A stretch of 64,000 nt of DNA from Leucobacter chromiireducens (GCF_003917135.1 NZ_RPDI01000010.1:35305-99304), one strand, 5' to 3'; positions 8,232 to 16,921 are shown, numbered from the stretch's first letter. Made by a program: numbers and translations. The notes: a model not told the origin generated them from the letters alone.

Positions 8232-9971
8232 ATGAGCCTGAGCACCACTGGGATCCCGACCGTTCGCCCACCCAAACGGCCGGTGGTTGACCCAGCCCGC
8301 CTCCCGAAGATCGCGCTGGCGCTCGGCGCCACCGGCTTCTTCATCATCTTCTTCGCCTGGCCGCTCCTCGATGTCGTGCTGCGGAGCGTCAGCGTGGACG
8401 GCGTCATGGACTGGGGCAACCCGCAGTTCACCCTCGAGCACTACGCAACGATCCTGCGCGATGAGTATCTGCACCTGGTCGAGTGGCGCACTGTGGTGCT
8501 CGCGGTGAACTCCACCCTCATCGCACTGCTGCTCGGCTTCCCCACCGCCTACTTCATCTCCCGGCTCCCCGGCCGCGCGGCTGGGATCGTGCTCCTGTTG
8601 ATCCTCATCCCGTTCCAGGTCTCCATCGTGGTTCGCCTGTTCGCCGTGACCTCGATCCTCAGCCCCAACGGTCTGCTCAGTCAGGTCAGCCAGGCATTCG
8701 GCGGGGAGAAGTTCTCGCTGCTCTACACGCAGGGCGGCACGCTCGTCGGCACCGTGATGTACCTGCTGCCCTACATGATCCTGATCCTGTACTCGGGGAT
8801 GACCAGCATCGATCACAACGTCATTCTCGCCGCGCGGACGCTTGGCGCATCGGGCGTGCAGATCTTCCTGAAGGTGTTCCTCCCCCTGGTGCGCACCTCG
8901 ATCCTCAGCGGCGCGCTGCTCTGCTTCATCCTGGCACTCAGCTTCTTCATCGTCCCCGCGATTCTGGGTGGCCCGCAGGAACAGACGGTCGCCGTCTACA
9001 TCCAGCAGCAGATCGACCTGTTCAAGTGGGGCGTCGCCTCGGCGCTCGGCGTGGTCCTGCTGCTCGCGACCCTCGTGCTCTACATCGCGGTGATTCGCAT
9101 CGGGGGCGGCTTCCAGGCCCCCGGCATGGGCGCGCAGGCGAAGGGCGTGAGCGCCGAGCAGCGCTTCACCTGGGGCCCAGGCACCGTGGTGACCGGACTC
9201 ATCACCCTCGTCGCGCTCGCGGTCCTCCTCGTCCCCGTGCTGATCGTCTTCCCGCTCTCGGTCGGCGAAACCCAGACCGTCGTCTTCCCCCCACGCGGGT
9301 TCACGCTCCAGTGGTACGGCGACGTCCTCACGACCACCACGTGGCTCAACCCGATCGCGCGCAGCCTGCTCATCGCGACGCTCACGGGACTCGCGTCCAC
9401 CGCGCTCGCGCTCTACCTCGCACGCGTCGTCCAGACCGCGAAGTCCGAGCGCACCAAGCTCTTCATCTCGGGCCTCGCGTTCGCGCCGATCATCACCCCC
9501 GCGATTCTCCTCGCGATCGGGATCTACGCGGTCGAGCTGCGGCTGAAGCTCGCCGGCACCATCCCCGGGCTCGTCTTCGCGCACACCCTGGTGTCGTTCC
9601 CGCTCGCCTTCGCGATCCTCAACACCTCGCTCGCCTCCCGCGGGCTCGACCTCGAGACCGCGGCGTGGACGATGGGGGCCTCTCGCATCTCCGCGTTCTG
9701 GAAGGTGACGGTGCGCGGCATGATCCCCGCGATCCTGTCGGCGTTCGGCCTCGCCTTCGTCACCTCGTGGGACGAGGTCGTCCTCGCCCTCTTCCTGCAG
9801 ACCGGCCCGGTAAAGACGCTCCCCGTCACCATCTACCAGTACCTGGAGAGCGGCATCGTGCCCACCGTCCCCGCGATCGCAGCCCTGCTCACGATCCTCG
9901 TGATCGCGGTCATCATCATTCAGCGCATCATCCAGTCGCGGCGTGGCACCGCGGTTGCAGACAAGAAATGA
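8232..9971 (+). CDS. Fused ABC permease (PotB-PotC type, two domains)
   Basis: 579 residues with two successive binding-protein-dependent permease domains in one chain. Each carries an EAA-type loop for the ATPase: AARTLGASG at 200-208 and AAWTMGAS at 477-484. About 12 membrane helices are visible. Polyamine/opine transporters normally use two separate proteins; fusion is known in Fe3+ (FbpB-like) systems. With the ATPase and binding protein next to it this forms one importer. Location in a uronate operon suggests an acidic sugar or keto acid substrate (inference). Confidence 0.87.
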   Translation: MSLSTTGIPTVRPPKRPVVDPARLPKIALALGATGFFIIFFAWPLLDVVLRSVSVDGVMDWGNPQFTLEHYATILRDEYLHLVEWRTVVLAVNSTLIALLLGFPTAYFISRLPGRAAGIVLLLILIPFQVSIVVRLFAVTSILSPNGLLSQVSQAFGGEKFSLLYTQGGTLVGTVMYLLPYMILILYSGMTSIDHNVILAARTLGASGVQIFLKVFLPLVRTSILSGALLCFILALSFFIVPAILGGPQEQTVAVYIQQQIDLFKWGVASALGVVLLLATLVLYIAVIRIGGGFQAPGMGAQAKGVSAEQRFTWGPGTVVTGLITLVALAVLLVPVLIVFPLSVGETQTVVFPPRGFTLQWYGDVLTTTTWLNPIARSLLIATLTGLASTALALYLARVVQTAKSERTKLFISGLAFAPIITPAILLAIGIYAVELRLKLAGTIPGLVFAHTLVSFPLAFAILNTSLASRGLDLETAAWTMGASRISAFWKVTVRGMIPAILSAFGLAFVTSWDEVVLALFLQTGPVKTLPVTIYQYLESGIVPTVPAIAALLTILVIAVIIIQRIIQSRRGTAVADKK

Positions 9972-11101
9972 GTATCGCCATGACTTCCACCCTGGCTCCG
10001 CACTCGACCGGCACCAAGCGCGGCGAGGTCGTCGTCGAACAGGTGAGCTGCGACTTCGGGGGCACCCGCGTGCTCCAGGAGACCGATCTCGAAGTCCGCG
10101 CCGGCGAGTTCTTCACCCTCCTCGGCCCCTCGGGATCCGGAAAGACCACGCTGCTCCGCATCATCGCCGGCCTGATCGACTTCACCTCGGGTCGCGTCTC
10201 CATCGACGGCGACGACGTCACGGGGCTCCCCACCCAGCAGCGCGACCTCGGCTTCGTGTTCCAGAACTACGCGCTCTTCCCGCACCTCACCGTCGCGCAG
10301 AACATCGCCTTCGGCCTGAAGATCCGGAAGATCCGCGGCGCAGCTCTCGACAAGCGGGTCGCGGAGATGCTCGAGCTCACCGAGCTGGGGGCGCTCCGCG
10401 ATCGGCTCCCGGCGCAGCTCTCCGGCGGCCAGCAGCAGCGCGTCGCGCTCGGCCGCGCGCTCGCGCAGCGGCCGCGCGTGCTGCTGCTCGACGAGCCGCT
10501 CGGCGCCCTCGACCGACGGCTGCGACAGGACCTCGGCGCGGAGATCCGGCGCATCCAGCAGGAGTCGGAGACCACGGCGATCTACGTCACCCACGATCAG
10601 GAGGAGGCGTACATCCTCTCGGACCGCATGGGCGTCATGGAGGCCGGCTACATCCGCCAGGTGGGCGCTCCGCGCGAGATCTACAGCACCCCGGGCAGCG
10701 CGTTCGTCGCGAACTTCCTGGGCGAGACCAACAGCTTCGCCGCCGAGGTACTGGGCTCCGACGCGCAGGCAGCAACGGTGCGGGTCGGCGAGTTCACGCT
10801 CTCCGCACCGGTGCCCGCCGCCGCGCAGCTCCGCGCGGGTGCGGCATGCACGCTGAGCGCGCGGCCCGAGCACATTCGCCTGAGCGACACCCCGGCCTCC
10901 GCACCAGCCGGCTTCGACCCCGTCGCGCGCGTCACCGTCACCGACGCGCGGTTCTTCGGGCAGACCATCCGCGTGCGCCTCGCCGACGACGCTGGCAGCT
11001 ACCTCGTCGACCTCGACAGCAGCGAGGCGGTCCCCGCAATCGGCTCCGCCACGGTGATGAGCGTCCGCGCCGGCAGCGCGGTGCTCCTGCCCAGCAGCTA
11101 G
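9968..11101 (+). CDS. ABC transporter ATPase, PotA-like
   Basis: 377 residues: Walker A GPSGSGKTT (53-61), Q-loop, signature LSGGQQQR near residue 150, Walker B VLLLDEP and an H-loop in YVTHDQEEA, followed by a C-terminal TOBE-type regulatory domain (about 290-377). The ATG at 9968 overlaps the permease stop (ATGA). It energises the fused permease. An internal ATG at 9980 is an alternative start four codons later. Confidence 0.92.
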   Translation: MSIAMTSTLAPHSTGTKRGEVVVEQVSCDFGGTRVLQETDLEVRAGEFFTLLGPSGSGKTTLLRIIAGLIDFTSGRVSIDGDDVTGLPTQQRDLGFVFQNYALFPHLTVAQNIAFGLKIRKIRGAALDKRVAEMLELTELGALRDRLPAQLSGGQQQRVALGRALAQRPRVLLLDEPLGALDRRLRQDLGAEIRRIQQESETTAIYVTHDQEEAYILSDRMGVMEAGYIRQVGAPREIYSTPGSAFVANFLGETNSFAAEVLGSDAQAATVRVGEFTLSAPVPAAAQLRAGAACTLSARPEHIRLSDTPASAPAGFDPVARVTVTDARFFGQTIRVRLADDAGSYLVDLDSSEAVPAIGSATVMSVRAGSAVLLPSS

Positions 11102-11123
11102 CGCCGCCGGCCGCTTCGGCGCC

Positions 11124-11139
11124 TGGCGCTGCGGCGCCA
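11124..11139 (+). other. Small hairpin between ATPase and binding-protein genes
   Basis: TGGCGC-tgcg-GCGCCA forms a 6-bp stem in the 115-base gap before the binding protein. It has no U tract. It may be a partial terminator or an RNA-end protector; the evidence is weak. Confidence 0.35.
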
Positions 11140-11216
11140 GCGCACACAGCCCGCATCCCGCACCCGCACCCCGCAACACCCCAGCAACGCACCATGCATC
11201 CAAGGAAGGACCGCAT

Positions 11217-12329
11217 ATGAAATCCACACTGGCCAAGGCCACATCACTCGGCGCACTCACCCTCGCCGGCGCGCTCGCGCTCACCGCGTGCAGCGGCGCG
11301 GGCGACAGCGCAGGATCCGAGTCGGGCGGGGGCGACGCCGCCCTCTCCGGGGAGATCCTCTTCTACGATACGAGCGGCGGCAACGTCTGGGATGGGCTCA
11401 ACGAGACCCTCTTCGCCGACTTCACCGAGGAGACCGGCGTCGCGGTCGTCGACGACTACAACGAGGCCTCCACCAAGTTCTTCGCCGCAGCGCAGAACGG
11501 CGCGGTGGACTGGAGCCTCGTGTTCCTCCCCTCCCTGAGCGACGCGCAGCAGGCCGCGGACGATGGCCTCCTCGCCGAGCTCGACACGAGCATTGTGCCG
11601 GTCGACCAGCTCGTCGAGGGCACGTACTCGAAGACGGGCATCGAGGTCGGCACCTTCGGCATGGTGCTCGCGTGGAACTCGGACACCTGGCCGGAGTCGG
11701 GCGAGCACCCCGAGAGCTGGGCTGATCTCTACGACACCGCCAAGTTCCCTGGCCAGCGCTGCCTCTTCAACAACCCGCAGTACGGGTGGACGCTCGAGTC
11801 GGCGCTCCTCGCCGACGGCGTCGCGGCCGAGGACCTCTACCCCCTCGACACGGAGCGCGCCTTCGCGATGCTCGACACCATCAAGGACAGCGTCACGTGG
11901 TGGTCGAGCGGCGCGCAGTCGATCGAGAACTTCGAGAACGGCTCGTGCGACCTCGGCATCCTGTGGGCGAACCGCGCCTTCGTCGCGACGCAGGAGAACG
12001 GCTTCCCCATGTCGGTGAGCTGGGATCAGGCCGGCTACGCGAACAGCGTGTGGGCGATCCCCGCTGACGCCCCGAACCCCGAGGCGGCCCAGCGCCTGCT
12101 GAAGAGCGTGATCGAGAACCGCGAGGGGCAGATCGCGTTCGGCTCGAAGGTGCCGACCCCGATCCCCGCGGCAACGCAGGGACTCGAGGTGAGCGAGTTC
12201 GCCGCCGAGGCGCAGCCGTTCCTCCCCGTTGGCGAGAACGTGAAGAACGCCATCACGCTCGACGCCGACTACTACAAGGCCAACAACGACGACCTCACCG
12301 ATCAGTTCAATCGCTGGGTCGCCAAGTAA
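11217..12329 (+). CDS. Extracellular solute-binding lipoprotein, PotD-like
   Basis: 370 residues. A lipoprotein signal peptide ends at LALTAC with Cys25 as lipid site, followed by a Gly/Ser/Asp linker and a type II periplasmic-binding fold of the spermidine/putrescine/opine group. A strong Shine-Dalgarno (AAGGAAGGA) precedes the ATG. It delivers substrate to the fused permease. Several Trp and Asp residues suggest a polar ligand, but context (KduI, KDG kinase) argues for a uronate derivative rather than a polyamine. Confidence 0.9.
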   Translation: MKSTLAKATSLGALTLAGALALTACSGAGDSAGSESGGGDAALSGEILFYDTSGGNVWDGLNETLFADFTEETGVAVVDDYNEASTKFFAAAQNGAVDWSLVFLPSLSDAQQAADDGLLAELDTSIVPVDQLVEGTYSKTGIEVGTFGMVLAWNSDTWPESGEHPESWADLYDTAKFPGQRCLFNNPQYGWTLESALLADGVAAEDLYPLDTERAFAMLDTIKDSVTWWSSGAQSIENFENGSCDLGILWANRAFVATQENGFPMSVSWDQAGYANSVWAIPADAPNPEAAQRLLKSVIENREGQIAFGSKVPTPIPAATQGLEVSEFAAEAQPFLPVGENVKNAITLDADYYKANNDDLTDQFNRWVAK

Positions 12330-12335
12330 CACACC

Positions 12336-12378
12336 GTGAGTCCTGGGGCGTGTGCCCAGCGCCCCAGGGCTCGCTCAC
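12336..12378 (+). terminator. Strong intra-operon hairpin after binding-protein gene
   Basis: GTGAG-t-CCTGGGGCG pairs with CGCCCCAGG-gctcg-CTCAC, starting 7 bases after the stop codon. It lies before the next gene of the same operon, so it probably gives partial termination or protects the 3' end of the abundant binding-protein mRNA. Confidence 0.65.
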
Positions 12379-12402
12379 CCCTCACCGGAAGGAAACCGCA
12401 CC

Positions 12403-13374
12403 GTGAAAATCGTCTGCATCGACGGAGAACCCCAGTACGCCGACATCGTGCGACGGGATGTGATCGAACCCCTCCGCGCGGCGGGCCACCAGCTCGACTG
12501 GTTCGAGGAGCGATTCGCCGACGAAGAGGCGACGATCGCGCGCGCCCAAGGCTACGACGCGGTGTACATCATCGCCGATCAGGGGCCACTGCCCGAGCGC
12601 TTCCTCGCATCGGTGCCGAGCCTCAAGCTCGTCAGCTTCGTCGGCACGGGCGCGCACCGCTTCGTCAACGTTGCCGAGGCTGAGCGCCTGGGCATCACGG
12701 TGACCAACGTCCCCGACTTCGCGAGCCGCAGCGTCGCCGAGCACGCGATCGCGCTGATGTTCAGCGTCGCGCGCCGCGTTCCCGAGGGCGATCGGCTGGT
12801 CCGCGGCGGGGCCTGGGCAAAGAACCAGGGCCTCAAGCTGCGTGGGCGCACCCTCGGCGTGGTCGGCACCGGTGCGATCGGCCGCGAGGTGATCACCATG
12901 GGCGCGGCGCTCGGCATGGACGTCGTGTACTGGAATCGCACGGAGCGCCCCGAGCAGGAGGCCACGCTCCCCGGCCGGCGCGTCACGCTTCCCGAGCTCT
13001 TCGCGAGCAGCGACGTCGTGTCGCTGCACCTGACGCACACCCCGGAGACCGAGGGCCTCATCTCGGCGGAACTGCTCGGCTCGATGCCCCAGAACTCGGT
13101 GCTGATCAACACCGCACGGGACGAGATCGTCGACCGCTCAGCGCTGTTCGCGCTGCTCCGATCCGGCCACCTGTTCGGTGCGGGGATCGACGTGTTCGAG
13201 AGCGAGCCGCCCGCGCTCGACACCCTTCCGCTGGACCTCGAGAACCTCGTACTCACGCCGCACATCGGGTTCCACACCGACGAAGCAGACGAGGTGTTCG
13301 CGATCGCGGGTCGCAACATCATCGCCTTCGCGGAGGGCGCCCCGCAGAACGTCGTCAGCAGCACCGCACACTAA
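12403..13374 (+). CDS. D-2-hydroxyacid dehydrogenase (second copy)
   Basis: 323 residues from a GTG start at 12403 with a good ribosome site (GGAAGGAAA). Rossmann motif GTGAIG (155-160), Arg239 (NTARDE), Glu268 (DVFESEP) and His287 (TPHIGF) are the family catalytic set. It is only distantly similar to the copy at 5685-6701, so it is not a recent duplicate. The hydroxyacid substrate is unknown; it lies just upstream of kduI, suggesting a reductive side step in uronate metabolism. Confidence 0.87.
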   Translation: MKIVCIDGEPQYADIVRRDVIEPLRAAGHQLDWFEERFADEEATIARAQGYDAVYIIADQGPLPERFLASVPSLKLVSFVGTGAHRFVNVAEAERLGITVTNVPDFASRSVAEHAIALMFSVARRVPEGDRLVRGGAWAKNQGLKLRGRTLGVVGTGAIGREVITMGAALGMDVVYWNRTERPEQEATLPGRRVTLPELFASSDVVSLHLTHTPETEGLISAELLGSMPQNSVLINTARDEIVDRSALFALLRSGHLFGAGIDVFESEPPALDTLPLDLENLVLTPHIGFHTDEADEVFAIAGRNIIAFAEGAPQNVVSSTAH

Positions 13375-13398
13375 CCCCGAAAGTAGCTCAAGATTTCC

Positions 13399-14223
13399 AT
13401 GGATATTCGCCACGCCACCCACCCCGACGAGCTCGCGCGCATGACCGACGACGAGTTGCGCGCGCGCTTCGTCATCGACAACCTGTTCGAGGCAGGACGC
13501 CTCAACGTGGTGTACAGCCACGAGGATCGCATGGTGCTCGGCGGCGCGACCCCCACCCCGGGATCCCCCCTCGCGCTCGAGAACTATGCCGCGCTTCGCG
13601 CCGAGTACTTCTGCGAGCGCCGCGAACTGGCGGTCACCGCGCTGAGCGGTGCCGGACGCGCGATCGTCGATGGCGTGAGCTACCCGCTCGTGAAGCTCGA
13701 CGCGCTGTACATCGGCCGCGGCGCTCGCGAGATCTCGTTCGAGGCGGACGAGCCGGGCACGCGCTTCTTCCTCTCCTCCGCCGTGTCACACGTGGACTAC
13801 CCCACCACGCTGATCCCCTCGGCCGAGGCGCTCACCACGGAAACCGGCGAGCACGAGCACGCCAACGAGCGCGTGGTGCGCAAGCACATTCACGACGAGG
13901 GCGTGCGCAGCAGCCAGCTCGTGCTCGGCATCACGGCACCAAAGCCGGGCAACGTCTGGAACAGCATGCCACCGCACACGCACGACCGCCGCACCGAGGT
14001 GTACGTCTACTTCGACCTGCCCGAGCGCGAGCGCCTGTTCCACTTCATGGGCCTGCCCGGCCAGACGCGGCACGTTGTGCTGCAGGACGGCGACGTCGTG
14101 ATCTCGCCGTCGTGGTCGATGCACTTCGGCGCTGGCACCTCGAACTACTCGTTCCTCTGGGTGATGGCGGGTGAGAACCAGTCGTTCGCCGACATGGACC
14201 ACGTGGCCGTCGCGCAGATCTAG
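13399..14223 (+). CDS. kduI: 5-dehydro-4-deoxy-D-glucuronate isomerase
   Basis: 274 residues, full-length KduI. The metal site His193, His195, Glu200 (in PPHTHDRRTE) and His242 (MHFGAG) is spaced as in E. coli KduI (196/198/203/245). It isomerises 4-deoxy-L-threo-5-hexosulose uronate to 2,5-diketo-3-deoxygluconate, made from unsaturated uronates of pectin or glycosaminoglycans. The next step would be the SDR at 4949-5692 on the other arm. No lyase or unsaturated glucuronyl hydrolase is in the window. Confidence 0.95.
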   Translation: MDIRHATHPDELARMTDDELRARFVIDNLFEAGRLNVVYSHEDRMVLGGATPTPGSPLALENYAALRAEYFCERRELAVTALSGAGRAIVDGVSYPLVKLDALYIGRGAREISFEADEPGTRFFLSSAVSHVDYPTTLIPSAEALTTETGEHEHANERVVRKHIHDEGVRSSQLVLGITAPKPGNVWNSMPPHTHDRRTEVYVYFDLPERERLFHFMGLPGQTRHVVLQDGDVVISPSWSMHFGAGTSNYSFLWVMAGENQSFADMDHVAVAQI

Positions 14224-14231
14224 AGATTTCC

Positions 14232-14296
14232 GTCGTTCCTCGGAGCGACGCAACCTTGTGGCGATCCGCCACAAGCGGGGTCGGTCCACGACCCCG
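14232..14296 (+). repeat. Array of three adjacent hairpins
   Basis: Three stem-loops occur back to back after kduI: GTCGTT/AGCGAC arms (14232-14249), CTTGTGGC/GCCACAAG (14255-14275) and CGGGGTCG/CGACCCCG (14276-14296). They sit in the 133-base gap before the next cupin gene. They could be an attenuator, mRNA stabiliser or processing site. Confidence 0.6.
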
Positions 14297-14356
14297 ACGT
14301 GAATTGCTGGGCCGCAGGTGCGGCACCAGCGACACCCTGGCAAGAAGGAGTATGAG

Positions 14357-14686
14357 ATGAGCAAGGACGTTGATCTGATCGAACTCGGCAACACCTCCTG
14401 GGACGAGCAGCTTCCCGGGATCCAGCTGCGCACCGTGCCCGCCCCGGACGGAAGCGTGTGGAACCTCGTGAAGTACGCGCCGGGCGCGGTGCGCGACGAT
14501 GTGTGGTGCACCAAGGGGCACCGCGGCTTCGTCTTCGACGGGGAGATGAGCTACGAGTATGAGGACGACGGGTCCTCGTTCTCGGTCCCCGCGGGGAACG
14601 GCTTCATCGTGAACCCGGGCCGCGCGCACCGCGGGCACAACTTCTCGGACGGCGAGGTCAGCTTCATGATGATCGACGACGCGTAG
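14357..14686 (+). CDS. Small cupin protein, KdgF-like candidate
   Basis: 109 residues; the ATG at 14357 has a strong ribosome site (AAGAAGGAG). It is a single cupin barrel with His55 and Glu63 in the first motif and His91/His94 in PGRAHRGH. KdgF is a cupin of about this size that converts 4,5-unsaturated monouronates to the linear keto form, the substrate of KduI, so position next to kduI makes it a candidate. The metal motif is not an exact canonical HxH, so the match is uncertain. Confidence 0.72.
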   Translation: MSKDVDLIELGNTSWDEQLPGIQLRTVPAPDGSVWNLVKYAPGAVRDDVWCTKGHRGFVFDGEMSYEYEDDGSSFSVPAGNGFIVNPGRAHRGHNFSDGEVSFMMIDDA

Positions 14687-14704
14687 TCACGCTGCGGCGC
14701 ACCA

Positions 14705-14743
14705 CACGGTGGCCCATCCCGCACCGCGGGGTGGGCCACCGTG
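14705..14743. terminator. Bidirectional terminator hairpin
   Basis: Near-perfect 18-bp stem (arms start CACGGTGGCCCA and end TGGGCCACCGTG) with a 3-base loop, placed between the convergent cupin and TetR genes. It is followed by GCGTTTCG rather than a clean U tract. Confidence 0.8.
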
Positions 14744-14770
14744 CGTTTCGCGTGGACCGGCCGGCTCGGG

Positions 14771-15349
14771 TTACCCCTCGATCGCTGCCAGCGCCGCGTC
14801 GAGGCTCGCCGCAGCCGAGGCCGGGTCGACGCGGACGAGCGCGAACGCCGAGACCAGCAGGCCGGTCACCACGGTGGCCAGTTGCTCACGCCGCTGCGGA
14901 TCACGGGGCACCGCCTGCGCCGCAAGGCCGCGCAGCATGGCCGCGTGGAGCTCGGCGCGGTAGTCCGTGATCACGCGCGAGACCTCCGGATCTGCGCCCA
15001 CCGGGCCGGCCGCCGTGTTGATGAGCAGACAGCCGGGCGCCGGAGCGCTGGCGTCGACGCGCGCGAAGGCGAGGCGAAGCCCGGCGAGATAGTCGTGCAG
15101 GGCGCTGGGATCCACCGTCGCCGCCTGCAGCCCAGCCAGCCTCGGACGCACGATCTCGTCAAGGTAGCTCTCGACCGCCGCGTCGAAGAGCCCGCGCTTG
15201 GAGCCGAATGCCGCGTAGAGGCTCGAGCGACTGAGGCCGGTTGCCTCCTCCAGCTTGGGCACCGCGGCCGACTCGTAGCCGTCGCGCCAGAACACCGCGC
15301 GCGCCGCGCGCACCACTGCCGCACGATCGAAACTCGGGGTTCTTGCCAT
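14771..15349 (-). CDS. TetR-family regulator
   Basis: 192 residues from the ATG at 15349 (ribosome site GGAAAGAGG); an ATG eight codons upstream would lie inside the operator. The N-terminal helix-turn-helix covers about residues 10-55 (LSRSSLYAAFGSKRGLF), and the C-terminal half is a variable ligand domain. It is divergent from the DUF1304/oxidoreductase pair with palindromes between, so it likely represses that pair and itself. The inducer is unknown; this subgroup often controls electrophile or redox-stress reductases. Confidence 0.88.
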   Translation of the reverse strand: MARTPSFDRAAVVRAARAVFWRDGYESAAVPKLEEATGLSRSSLYAAFGSKRGLFDAAVESYLDEIVRPRLAGLQAATVDPSALHDYLAGLRLAFARVDASAPAPGCLLINTAAGPVGADPEVSRVITDYRAELHAAMLRGLAAQAVPRDPQRREQLATVVTGLLVSAFALVRVDPASAAASLDAALAAIEG

Positions 15350-15372
15350 GGCGCCTCTTTCCAGAATGGTCA

Positions 15373-15398
15373 TTCCAGTATATATTGGAACGATCGTT
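15373..15398. promoter_or_regulatory. TetR operator candidate (two palindromes)
   Basis: TTCCAGTATATATTGGAA (15373-15390) is an 18-base near-perfect inverted repeat, and AACGATCGTT (15389-15398) is a perfect 10-base palindrome abutting it. Both lie in the gap between the divergent TetR and DUF1304 genes, where the regulator would cover both promoters. Confidence 0.72.
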
Positions 15399-15444
15399 AC
15401 GGAATAGCTCGAGCGCGAGCTCGCATCACCGAAGGAACCACACC

Positions 15445-15831
15445 ATGCTCATCACCGGACTCGTGCTCGCGGGCGCCGCCGCCCTCCTGCACATCTTCAT
15501 CTTCTACCTCGAGTCCATCGCGTGGACGTCGCCCCGCGCACGCGCGGTCTTCGGCACCACGGAGGGAGAGGCGCACGCCACCCGCGAGCTCGCGTTCAAC
15601 CAGGGCTTCTACAACCTCTTCCTCGCCACCGCCGCGCTGCTCGGCATCCTGCTCACCGCGCTGGGACAGCAGGCAGTTGGCCTCACCCTCGTCTTCGTGG
15701 GGGTCGGATCGATGCTCGCCGCCGCACTCGTGCTCGCGCTGTCCAGCGCGGACAAGCGCGGTGCGGCGCTCAAGCAGGGCGCGTTTCCGCTGCTCAGCGT
15801 CGCCGCGCTCGCGCTGAGCCTCGCGTTCTAG
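15445..15831 (+). CDS. DUF1304 membrane protein
   Basis: 128 residues with four hydrophobic helices, a short loop after helix 1 (FYLESIAWTS) and ELAFNQGFYNLFLA, a conserved-looking stretch of the DUF1304 group. ATG at 15445 follows GAAGGAAC. It is upstream of, and probably cotranscribed with, the NADP-dependent oxidoreductase. No biochemical function is established. Confidence 0.8.
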   Translation: MLITGLVLAGAAALLHIFIFYLESIAWTSPRARAVFGTTEGEAHATRELAFNQGFYNLFLATAALLGILLTALGQQAVGLTLVFVGVGSMLAAALVLALSSADKRGAALKQGAFPLLSVAALALSLAF

Positions 15832-15890
15832 ACCCCACCGCATCACCGCACCGCCGCATCACCGCACCACGCCAGAAAGGCCAGCACCCC

Positions 15891-16913
15891 ATGACCGCAG
15901 CAGCACGCACCCAGATCCAGCTCGTCTCACGCCCCGCGGGGTGGCCAAGCGCGGAGAACTTCCGCACCGTCACCGACACGCTGCCGGAGCTTGCCCCCGG
16001 CCAGATCCGCGTGCAGAACGAGTTCATCTCCGTCGATCCCTACATGCGCGGCCGCATGAACGACGTCCGCAGCTACGTCGCGCCCTACGCGCTCGGCGAC
16101 ACCATCTCCGGCGGGGCCGTCGGCCGCGTCATTGCGTCCACCGTTGCGGACTTCCCCGTCGGTGCCGTCGTGCTCCACCAGCACGGCTGGAGCGACATCG
16201 CGCAGGACGACGCCGCGACGTTCCGGGTGATCCCCGAGCTGCCCGGGGTGCCGCTGTCCCTCAACCTGCACGTGCTCGGCATGACCGGGCTCACCGCCTA
16301 CGTCGGTCTCACCAAGATCGCCGAGATGCGGGAGGGGGACACCGTCTTCATCTCCGGCGCGGCTGGCGCGGTCGGCACCGCGGCCGGTCAGATCGCGAAG
16401 CTGCTGGGCGCGAAGCGTGTTATCGGCTCGGCCGGCTCCGACGAGAAGGTCGCACTGCTCACCTCGAAGTACGGCTACGACGCGGCGTTCAACTACAAGA
16501 GCGGAGACGTGCGCGAGCTGCTCGCCGAGGCCGCCCCGGACGGCATCGACGTATTCTTCGACAACGTGGGCGGCAGCCACTTGGAGGCCGCGCTCGACGC
16601 CTTCGCCGACGGCGGCCGCGCGGCGCTGTGCGGTGCGATCGAGAGCTACAACACGACGGCGAAGCCGGTCGGGCCCGACAACATGGCGAACCTCATCACC
16701 CGCGCGCTCACGCTGCGCGGCTTCACCATTGGCGCGCACTGGCACCATGCACCGGAGTTCCAGGCCCGCATGAGCGAGTGGTTCGCCGCGGGCAGCATCG
16801 CGTACGACGAGACGGTGGTCGACGGCATCGAGCACACGGTCGACGCGTTCCTCGACATGATGCGCGGCGCGAACACGGGCAAGATGCTGGTGCGGATCGC
16901 GCCGGCGGCCTAG
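15891..16913 (+). CDS. NADP-dependent oxidoreductase, MDR superfamily (CurA/LTB4 reductase-like)
   Basis: 340 residues of the zinc-free medium-chain reductase type. The nucleotide-binding signature SGAAGAVGTAAG is at 155-166, and VDPYMRGRM (48-56) is typical of the prostaglandin/leukotriene reductase and curcumin reductase branch. These enzymes reduce alpha,beta-unsaturated carbonyls with NADPH. Regulation by the neighbouring TetR repressor fits an electrophile-induced detoxification role. The true substrate is unknown. Confidence 0.88.
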   Translation: MTAAARTQIQLVSRPAGWPSAENFRTVTDTLPELAPGQIRVQNEFISVDPYMRGRMNDVRSYVAPYALGDTISGGAVGRVIASTVADFPVGAVVLHQHGWSDIAQDDAATFRVIPELPGVPLSLNLHVLGMTGLTAYVGLTKIAEMREGDTVFISGAAGAVGTAAGQIAKLLGAKRVIGSAGSDEKVALLTSKYGYDAAFNYKSGDVRELLAEAAPDGIDVFFDNVGGSHLEAALDAFADGGRAALCGAIESYNTTAKPVGPDNMANLITRALTLRGFTIGAHWHHAPEFQARMSEWFAAGSIAYDETVVDGIEHTVDAFLDMMRGANTGKMLVRIAPAA

Positions 16914-16921
16914 GGGCGGCA

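Noticed and set aside
8226..9584. A 452-codon minus-strand frame opposite the fused permease
   Set aside because: Charged repetitive composition and no motif; the plus strand reads a complete permease with two EAA loops.
15836..15872. Imperfect tandem CGCATCACCGCACC repeat before the oxidoreductase
   Set aside because: Only two short units in a GC-rich leader; no array structure, so neither CRISPR nor a regulatory site is supported.
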